In this document: positions 12,757 through 18,158 of the stretch, one piece after another
Numbering within the stretch: the first letter of the stretch is position 1
How the letters are laid out: every line of letters begins with the position of its first letter
NCBI GenBank assembly: GCA_946477805.1
Contig: CAMKZP010000018.1
Location: 1 to 18,158, forward strand
DNA: 18,158 bases
Direction: 5' to 3'
Source: an uncultured Enterobacter sp.
Lineage (GTDB): Bacteria; Pseudomonadota; Gammaproteobacteria; Enterobacterales; Enterobacteriaceae
Notes under the pieces: model-generated
What the model was told of the DNA's origin: nothing
Databases searched by the model: none
Seen by the model: only the letters and a program-made list of their open reading frames with translations
Position numbers and translations under genes: made by a program

Positions 12757-14232
12757 TTACTCGAACTCGTTCCAGGAGCGGCCATCGCGGGTGATCATCG
12801 CCACGGAGGCGACAGGTCCCCAGGTGCCTGCCTGATACGGCTTAGGCGCGTCCTGATCGGCAGCCCAGGCTTCGGTGATGGAGTCGACCCATTTCCACGC
12901 CTCTTCCACTTCGTCGCGGCGGACGAACAGCGCCTGAATACCGCGCATGGTTTCCAGCAGCAGGCGCTCGTAAGCATCCGCCAGGTGCGTTTCATTGAAG
13001 GTTTCGGAGTAGCTCAGATCCAGCTTGGTGGTCTGCAGGTTGTGCTTGTGATCCAGCCCCGGCACTTTGTTCAGGATCTGGATATCCACGCCCTCGTCCG
13101 GCTGCAGGCGGATGGTAAGCTTGTTCTGCGGCAGCTCCTGCCAGGACTCTTTGAACAGGTTCAGCTCCGGGTTCTTGAAATAGACCACCACTTCAGAGCA
13201 TTTCGCCGGCAGACGTTTCCCGGTACGCAGGTAGAACGGCACGCCCGCCCAGCGCCAGTCGTCGATATCCACGCGGATCGCCACAAACGTCTCGGTGTTG
13301 CTGGCCTTGTTCGCGCCCTCTTCTTCCAGATAGCCAGGCACTTTTTTGCCCTGGGCAAACCCGGCGGTGTACTGGCCGCGAACGGTCTTCTCGCGCACGT
13401 TTGAGCGGTCAATACGACGCAGTGATTTCAGCACCTTCACTTTTGCGTCACGAATGCTGTCCGCCGTCAGATCTGACGGAGGTGACATCGCAATCATGCA
13501 CAGAATTTGCAGGAGGTGGTTCTGGATCATGTCGCGCATCTGACCGGCCTGGTCGAAGTAACCCCAGCGACCCTCAATCCCCACCTCTTCCGCCACGGTG
13601 ATTTCCACGTGGTCGATGGTGCGGTTGTCCCAGTTGTTCACGAACAGGGAGTTAGAAAAACGCAGCGCCAGCAGGTTCAGCACCGTCTCTTTGCCGAGGT
13701 AATGGTCGATACGGTAGACCTGGCACTCTTCGAAGTATTCGCCCACCTGATCATTGATTTCACGTGAGGTCGCAAGCGAGGTCCCCAGCGGCTTCTCCAT
13801 GACCACGCGCGCGGGTTTGGCATTAAGCTTCGCTTCGCCAAGCCCTTTGCAGATGGCGCCGAAGGTGCTCGGCGGCATCGCGAAATAGTTAATGGTGACG
13901 CGATTTTTCTGATCCAGCATGTCGCCCAGTCGGGTAAAGGCACTCACCTCGTTCACGTCCAGGTTACAGAAGTCCAGGCGACCGCTCAGCGTATCCCACA
14001 AGCTTTCATCAATTTTCTCTTTCATGAAAGTTTCGAGCGCCTCGCGCACGACTTTTGTATAAGCGTCCTTGTCCCAGTCGGCGCGCCCTACGCCCAGGAT
14101 ACGGGTATCCGGATGAAGCTGGCCCGCTTTCTCCAGTTGATACAGGGAAGGCAGCAATTTACGGCGTGCAAGATCGCCTTTCGCGCCGAAAATGACCAGG
14201 TCACATGCCTGGGCTGTTTGCGTTACCGCCAT
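12757..14232 (-). CDS. zwf: Glucose-6-phosphate 1-dehydrogenase
   Basis: This enzyme oxidises glucose-6-phosphate to 6-phosphogluconolactone with NADP, the entry to both the oxidative pentose phosphate and Entner-Doudoroff routes. It has 491 aa, the same as E. coli Zwf. The nucleotide motif GAKGDLA is at 16-22, the substrate motif RIDHYLGKE at 174-182, and the catalytic His is H239 (DMIQNHLLQ). Residues EKPLG (146-150) are the usual conserved turn. AGGAGA lies just upstream of the ATG. The gene is divergent from hexR, with a HexR palindrome 45 bp before the start. edd-eda follows downstream behind a hairpin, so the genes for successive steps lie together. Confidence 0.98.
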   Translation of the reverse strand: MAVTQTAQACDLVIFGAKGDLARRKLLPSLYQLEKAGQLHPDTRILGVGRADWDKDAYTKVVREALETFMKEKIDESLWDTLSGRLDFCNLDVNEVSAFTRLGDMLDQKNRVTINYFAMPPSTFGAICKGLGEAKLNAKPARVVMEKPLGTSLATSREINDQVGEYFEECQVYRIDHYLGKETVLNLLALRFSNSLFVNNWDNRTIDHVEITVAEEVGIEGRWGYFDQAGQMRDMIQNHLLQILCMIAMSPPSDLTADSIRDAKVKVLKSLRRIDRSNVREKTVRGQYTAGFAQGKKVPGYLEEEGANKASNTETFVAIRVDIDDWRWAGVPFYLRTGKRLPAKCSEVVVYFKNPELNLFKESWQELPQNKLTIRLQPDEGVDIQILNKVPGLDHKHNLQTTKLDLSYSETFNETHLADAYERLLLETMRGIQALFVRRDEVEEAWKWVDSITEAWAADQDAPKPYQAGTWGPVASVAMITRDGRSWNEFE

Positions 14233-14277
14233 GTCATTCTCCTCAGTTGGATCACCTGGTACTTCTGCCAGGTATCG

Positions 14278-14294
14278 TTGTAATTTTATTACAA
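14278..14294. promoter_or_regulatory. HexR operator overlapping the zwf promoter
   Basis: TTGTAATTTTATTACAA is a perfect inverted repeat (7-bp arms, 3-bp centre) that fits the HexR consensus TGTARTwwwAyTACA. On the minus strand it contains TGTAAT (14293-14288), 5 of 6 to a -10, with only a poor -35 in range. HexR bound here would cover the zwf promoter; KDPG releases HexR. hexR itself starts about 300 bp away on the other strand. Confidence 0.85.
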
Positions 14295-14589
14295 TGCACT
14301 GTACTGCTTTTACGTCATTCCTGAAACCATTAGCGCTTAACGTCGCGTGCGATACCGCGGTTTTTGCGGGTTCAAGCCCGCTCGCCTCAGCAATGACCTA
14401 AACACCGCTGAATCTTTGTTCTGATGGACCGCTGTAAAATCCGACATCGATCAAGTAATGAAAAAAAACAACAACTTTTCACGTCGGCTGTTACCCTTTA
14501 GGAAAGCACGGGGGTAATATCGGCTAAATCGAATCAGGATTTCATCTATTCATGAAATCGTTTCTTCCCCCACGAGCGCCCTGTTAACA
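14295..14589. other. zwf/hexR divergent intergenic region
   Basis: The full gap between the genes is 357 bp, AT-rich near hexR. Apart from the HexR site at its zwf end, the clearest structure is an inverted repeat before hexR: GATTTCAT (14538-14545) and ATGAAATC (14552-14559). A short GCGGG/CCCGC stem (14366-14381) has no T tract after it. TAATAT (14515-14520 region) is a weak -10 candidate for hexR. I could not find a convincing SoxS/MarA box for zwf. No ORF here looks real. Confidence 0.5.
14538..14559. repeat. Inverted repeat in the hexR leader
   Basis: GATTTCAT and ATGAAATC are perfect 8-bp arms with a 6-bp centre (CTATTC), 30 bp before the hexR ATG. The layout fits an operator for a dimeric regulator, or an RNA hairpin in the leader. 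It does not match the HexR consensus. Confidence 0.6.
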
Positions 14590-15459
14590 ATGAACATGCT
14601 GGAAAAAATCCAGTTTCAACTGGAACACCTTAGCAAATCCGAGCGAAAAGTGGCTGAAGTTATTCTCGCCTCTCCCGCTCAGGCGATTCATTCAAGCATC
14701 GCCGCTCTGGCTCAGGAATCGGGCGTTAGCGAACCGACGGTTAACCGGTTCTGCAGAAGCCTTGAAACGCGCGGCTTCCCTGATTTTAAACTGCATCTTG
14801 CCCAAAGCCTGGCAAACGGCACGCCCTATGTTAATCGCAATGTCGATGAAGACGACAGCGTTGATGCATACACGACGAAAATATTTGAGTCCGCCATGGC
14901 GACGCTCGACCACGTCCGCCAGTCGCTGGAGATGAGTTCGGTGAACCGCGCGGTGGATTTGCTGACGCAGGCCAAGCGTATCGCCTTCTTTGGTCTTGGC
15001 TCTTCGGCCGCCGTTGCGCATGATGCCATGAACAAATTTTTCCGCTTTAACGTGCCGGTGATCTATTCCGATGACATCGTGCTGCAACGCATGAGCTGTA
15101 TGAACTGCAGTGAAAATGATGTGGTGGTCCTGATCTCACACACCGGGCGCACTAAGAGCCAGGTTGAGCTGGCGCAGCTGGCGCGTGAAAACGACGCCAT
15201 GGTGATCGCCCTGACGACGGCGGGCACGCCGCTGGCGCGAGAGGCAACGCTCGCCATCACGCTCGACGTGCCCGAGGACACCGACATGTACATGCCGATG
15301 GTGTCGCGTCTGGCACAGCTTACGGTCATTGACGTGCTTGCAACCGGTTTCACTTTGCGCCGGGGCGCAAAATTCCGGGATAACTTGAAGCGGGTCAAGG
15401 AAGCGCTGAAGGAATCGCGTTTTGATAAAGAATTGCTTATAAAGAGCGATGTTCCCTAA
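14590..15459 (+). CDS. hexR: HexR, RpiR-family regulator of central carbon metabolism
   Basis: This DNA-binding repressor/activator senses KDPG and controls zwf, edd-eda and related genes in gammaproteobacteria. It has 289 aa and is nearly identical to E. coli HexR (YebK). The N-terminal HTH_6 domain (1-77) has the recognition helix SEPTVNRFCRSL (47-58). The SIS sugar-phosphate domain (about 125-265) shows FFGLGSSAAVAHD (133-145) and the phosphate loop SHTGRT (183-188). The ATG at 14590 has a poor Shine-Dalgarno; a second ATG at 14596 is possible, but the family starts MNML. It is divergent from zwf, whose promoter carries a HexR site, and pykA lies 115 bp downstream. Confidence 0.96.
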   Translation: MNMLEKIQFQLEHLSKSERKVAEVILASPAQAIHSSIAALAQESGVSEPTVNRFCRSLETRGFPDFKLHLAQSLANGTPYVNRNVDEDDSVDAYTTKIFESAMATLDHVRQSLEMSSVNRAVDLLTQAKRIAFFGLGSSAAVAHDAMNKFFRFNVPVIYSDDIVLQRMSCMNCSENDVVVLISHTGRTKSQVELAQLARENDAMVIALTTAGTPLAREATLAITLDVPEDTDMYMPMVSRLAQLTVIDVLATGFTLRRGAKFRDNLKRVKEALKESRFDKELLIKSDVP

Positions 15460-15498
15460 TAACTAAGTTGTAACGATTCACGGCATTCGGTCCCCTCC

Positions 15499-15515
15499 CT
15501 GCTGCCTTGCAGCAG
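15499..15515. repeat. Inverted repeat between hexR and pykA
   Basis: CTGCTGC and GCAGCAG are perfect 7-bp arms around CTT, 60 bp before the pykA ATG. No T run follows on either strand, so it is not an ordinary intrinsic terminator. It may be a hairpin in the pykA leader or the end of the hexR mRNA. Confidence 0.5.
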
Positions 15516-15574
15516 AAGATGGCCGATTCATTGTTCACGCAACACCAAAGTTGTTTCAGTCAACGGAGTATTAC

Positions 15575-17017
15575 ATGTCCAGAAGGCTTCGCAGAACTAA
15601 GATCGTAACCACCCTAGGCCCGGCAACCGACCGCGATAACAATCTTGAAAAGATTATCGCCGCAGGCGCCAACGTGGTGCGTATGAACTTCTCTCACGGT
15701 ACACCAGAAGACCATAAGCTGCGTGCAGATAAGGTACGTGAGATCGCGGCTAAACTGGGCCGCCATGTTGCCATCCTCGGGGATCTCCAGGGCCCAAAAA
15801 TTCGTGTTTCCACCTTTAAAGAGGGGAAAGTTTTCCTCAATATCGGCGATAAATTCCTGCTCGATGCCAACCTGAGCAAAGGCGAAGGCGATAAAGAGAA
15901 AGTCGGCATCGACTATAAGGGCCTGCCTGCTGACGTGGTGCCAGGCGATATCCTGCTGCTCGACGACGGTCGCGTACAGCTGAAGGTGCTGGACGTTCAG
16001 GGGATGAAGGTCTTCACCGAAGTGACCGTCGGCGGCCCGCTCTCCAACAACAAAGGGATCAACAAGCTTGGCGGCGGCCTCTCTGCAGAAGCGCTGACCG
16101 AAAAAGACAAAGCGGACATCGTGACCGCAGCGCAGATTGGCGTGGACTATCTGGCCGTCTCTTTCCCGCGCTGTGGCGAAGATCTCAACTACGCCCGCCG
16201 TCTGGCGCGCGACGCTGGCTGCGATGCGAAGATCGTCGCCAAAGTGGAACGTGCTGAAGCCGTGTGCGACCAGGACGCCATGGACGACGTGATTCTGGCT
16301 TCTGACGTGGTGATGGTTGCCCGCGGTGACCTGGGCGTGGAAATTGGCGATCCGGAGCTTGTCGGCATTCAGAAAGCGCTGATCCGCCGCGCGCGCCAGC
16401 TGAACCGTTCGGTGATCACCGCGACCCAGATGATGGAGTCGATGATCACCAACCCAATGCCGACCCGTGCGGAAGTGATGGACGTGGCGAACGCCGTGCT
16501 GGATGGGACCGACGCGGTTATGCTCTCAGCCGAAACGGCTGCGGGCCAGTACCCTGCGGAAACCGTCGCGGCAATGGCGCGCGTTTGCCTGGGCGCGGAA
16601 AAAATTCCGAGCATCAACGTGTCTAAACACCGCCTGGATATTCAGTTCGATAACGTGGAAGAAGCCATCGCGATGTCTGCGATGTACGCGGCTAACCACC
16701 TGAAAGGCGTTACCGCCATCATCACCATGACCGAATCGGGCCGTACCGCGCTGATGACCTCTCGTATCAGCTCAGGCCTGCCGATCTTTGCCATGTCCCG
16801 CCACGAGCGTACGCTGAACCTGACGGCGCTGTACCGCGGGGTGACGCCGGTTTACTTCGACAGCACCAACGACGGCGTGGCCGCCGCGCACGACGCGGTG
16901 AATTTGCTGCGCGACAAAGGCTACCTGGTCTCCGGCGATATCGTGATCGTCACCCAGGGCGACGTCATGAGCACCATCGGCTCAACCAATACCACCCGCG
17001 TACTGACGGTCGAGTAA
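15575..17017 (+). CDS. pykA: Pyruvate kinase II (AMP/sugar-phosphate-activated)
   Basis: This enzyme transfers phosphate from phosphoenolpyruvate to ADP, giving pyruvate and ATP. It has 480 aa from ATG 15575 (MSRRLRRTKIVTTLGPATDR), the same as E. coli PykA; an upstream TTG frame (15551) has no family match. CGGAG (15564-15568) lies 6 nt before the ATG. Active-site residues are R36, N38 and S40 (RMNFSHG), D70 (LGDLQGPKIR), K223 (AKVERAE), E225, D252 and E256 (ARGDLGVEIG), and ATQMMESM (283-290). The C-terminal allosteric domain is complete. It follows hexR on the same strand and ends at a strong terminator. Confidence 0.98.
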   Translation: MSRRLRRTKIVTTLGPATDRDNNLEKIIAAGANVVRMNFSHGTPEDHKLRADKVREIAAKLGRHVAILGDLQGPKIRVSTFKEGKVFLNIGDKFLLDANLSKGEGDKEKVGIDYKGLPADVVPGDILLLDDGRVQLKVLDVQGMKVFTEVTVGGPLSNNKGINKLGGGLSAEALTEKDKADIVTAAQIGVDYLAVSFPRCGEDLNYARRLARDAGCDAKIVAKVERAEAVCDQDAMDDVILASDVVMVARGDLGVEIGDPELVGIQKALIRRARQLNRSVITATQMMESMITNPMPTRAEVMDVANAVLDGTDAVMLSAETAAGQYPAETVAAMARVCLGAEKIPSINVSKHRLDIQFDNVEEAIAMSAMYAANHLKGVTAIITMTESGRTALMTSRISSGLPIFAMSRHERTLNLTALYRGVTPVYFDSTNDGVAAAHDAVNLLRDKGYLVSGDIVIVTQGDVMSTIGSTNTTRVLTVE

Positions 17018-17034
17018 CAAAGGCTGAACGTGCG

Positions 17035-17068
17035 AGCCCCTCTCCCTGTGGGGAGAGGGGCTTTTTTT
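17035..17068 (+). terminator. pykA terminator
   Basis: AGCCCCTCTCCC (17035-17046) pairs with GGGAGAGGGGCT (17051-17062), 12 bp with the tetraloop TGTG, followed by T to 17068. The T tract overlaps the lpxM stop codon on the other strand (17067-17069). No U tract forms in the minus direction. Confidence 0.93.
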
Positions 17069-18038
17069 ACTTCTTCGGGAAAAGCTCTTTACGCTTATAC
17101 GGCTCTGTTTCGCCGGGCTTACGCGTTTTGAGCAGCTTGAGGATCCACGTGTACTGTTCCGTATGCGGCCCCACCAGCAGCTCCACCTCTTCGTTCATGC
17201 GACGGGCAATAGTGCGATCGTCAGCCGTCAGCAAATCGTCCATCGGGGGACGCACCTCGATGCTCAGACGATGCGTTTTACCGTCATAGACCGGGAACAG
17301 CGGGATCACGCGGGCGCGACAGACTTTCATCAGGCGGCCAATCGCCGGCAGCGTGGCCTTGTACGTCGCAAAGAAATCGACAAACTCGCTATGCTCAGGG
17401 CCATGGTCCTGATCGGGCAAATAATATCCCCAGTAGCCCTGTCGCACGGACTGGATAAAGGGTTTTATGCCGTCATTGCGGGCATGTAAACGTCCGCCAA
17501 AACGGCGGCGCACGGTATTCCAGACAAAATCATAAATTTTGTTTCCCTGATTGTGGAACATGGCCGCCATTTTTTGGCCCTGCGACGCCATCAGCATCGC
17601 CGGAATATCGACGCCCCAGCCGTGGGGTACCAGAAAAATCACCTTCTCGTCGTTGCGGCGCATCTCGTCGATGATTTCCAGCCCTTTCCAGTCAACGCGC
17701 TTCACGATTTTTTCCGGGCCTTTCAGCGCCAGCTCGGCCATCATCGCCATCGCCTGAGGCGCAGTAGTATACATGGCGTCAATGATCGCCTCGCGCTCGG
17801 CGTCGCTTTTCTCAGGGAAGCAATAATAGAGGTTGATTTGCGCACGACGGCGCGCGCTTTTGCCCAGACGCCCGGCCAGGCGGCCCACTTTGCCCAGGAT
17901 CGGATCGCGCACGGAGGCGGGCAACATCGCAATGCCGGCAAACGCGTACACGCCAAGCCAGGCGCCCCAGTTGCGCGGATGTCGGAAGGATTTTTCAAAC
18001 TCAGGAATGTACTCAATATTGTTTTTTTTGGTTTCCAT
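17067..18038 (-). CDS. lpxM: Lipid A myristoyltransferase LpxM (MsbB)
   Basis: This inner-membrane acyltransferase adds myristate to Kdo2-lauroyl-lipid IVA, the last step in making hexa-acylated lipid A. It has 323 aa, the same as E. coli, and starts METKKNNIEYIPEFEKSFRH. A hydrophobic N-terminal segment (about 24-42) anchors it. The HTRL-family catalytic motif H-x4-D is at H139-D144 (VPHGWGVD). YYLPDQDHGPEHSEFVDFF and CRARVIPLFPVYDG are conserved family blocks. Codons 4-6 contain a run of eight A. The Shine-Dalgarno is weak (GGAAC region). The upstream gene on the same strand, expected to be mepM, ends outside the window behind its own terminator. Confidence 0.96.
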   Translation of the reverse strand: METKKNNIEYIPEFEKSFRHPRNWGAWLGVYAFAGIAMLPASVRDPILGKVGRLAGRLGKSARRRAQINLYYCFPEKSDAEREAIIDAMYTTAPQAMAMMAELALKGPEKIVKRVDWKGLEIIDEMRRNDEKVIFLVPHGWGVDIPAMLMASQGQKMAAMFHNQGNKIYDFVWNTVRRRFGGRLHARNDGIKPFIQSVRQGYWGYYLPDQDHGPEHSEFVDFFATYKATLPAIGRLMKVCRARVIPLFPVYDGKTHRLSIEVRPPMDDLLTADDRTIARRMNEEVELLVGPHTEQYTWILKLLKTRKPGETEPYKRKELFPKK

Positions 18039-18110
18039 GCGGGTTCCACGGTCTGGTGACGCAAAAAATTATTCCGTTAGTGTAGCGATGCAGCCGCTCG
18101 CGCACAAAAG

Positions 18111-18139
18111 AAAAAGCCGGCGCACGGGGCGCCGGCTTT
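18111..18139 (-). terminator. Terminator of the off-window minus-strand gene (expected mepM)
   Basis: AAAGCCGGCGC (18113-18123) pairs with GCGCCGGCTTT (18129-18139), an 11-bp GC-rich stem with a 5-nt loop. Read on the minus strand it ends in T from 18115 to 18111. It separates lpxM from the next gene; the last 19 bases of the window show no stop codon, so that gene's end is just outside. Confidence 0.85.
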
Positions 18140-18158
18140 TGAATGACAGCTGATAACC

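Noticed and set aside
14303..14330. SoxS/MarA box for zwf
   Set aside because: zwf is a known SoxS target in E. coli, but the best match here agrees at too few positions in either orientation.
14366..14381. tRNA-like T arm (GCGGG, TTCAAG, CCCGC)
   Set aside because: The loop has six bases instead of seven and no acceptor, anticodon or D arm can be found around it. Chance resemblance.
15469..15485. Possible HexR or Cra site before pykA (TTGTAACGATTCACGG)
   Set aside because: Only one half resembles either consensus (TTGTAA for HexR, CGATTCA for Cra). Not strong enough to list.

Overview
The window is about 2 kb of a truncated lambda-like integrative element joined to 16 kb of conserved enterobacterial chromosome. 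Gene order and protein sequence (yebY-yebZ-yobA, holE-yobB-exoX, ptrB, yebE, purT, eda-edd, zwf, hexR, pykA, lpxM) match the E. coli K-12 segment b1839-b1855. The high-GC coding DNA and the detailed divergence from E. coli suggest an Enterobacter/Lelliottia/Leclercia-type member of the Enterobacteriaceae; the genus cannot be fixed by reading alone.

Bases 1-48 are not genomic. They are the end of an Illumina Nextera P7 adapter: the P7 tail, an 8-base index matching N703, and the transposase read-2 sequence. Genomic sequence starts at about 49, at a contig edge inside the element. The element (49 to about 2208) carries an AT-rich gene for an unknown single-pass membrane protein, a terminator, a promoter, an Xis-like excisionase and a lambda-type integrase that overlaps xis. 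It ends in the terminator hairpin of the sRNA SdsR, whose 10-bp arms around a 7-bp loop have the geometry of an integrase core site. SdsR (minus) and its partner SraC (plus) lie at the junction, a known insertion hot spot.

The chromosome then reads as follows. A copper-related operon yobA-yebZ-yebY (minus) is divergent from holE, yobB and exoX (plus). exoX converges with ptrB with a 4-bp overlap. yebE follows (minus), divergent from purT, which has a PurR operator set between its -35 and -10. yebF and yebG, which lie between yebE and purT in E. coli, are absent here. purT and eda converge on a shared terminator.

The rest is a central-carbon block. zwf, edd and eda (minus) carry glucose-6-phosphate through the oxidative pentose phosphate branch and the Entner-Doudoroff pathway. 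hexR (divergent) encodes their regulator, and a perfect HexR-type palindrome lies in the zwf promoter. pykA (pyruvate kinase II) follows hexR. The zwf-edd gap holds a GntR-type operator, a terminator-like hairpin, a Cra-like site and a second promoter candidate. lpxM (lipid A myristoyltransferase) closes the window, followed by the terminator of an off-window minus-strand gene.

No clearly new multi-gene system is visible. The points most worth following up are the element/sRNA junction, the unknown membrane cargo gene, and the layered edd leader. There are no rRNA or tRNA genes, CRISPR arrays or insertion sequences.
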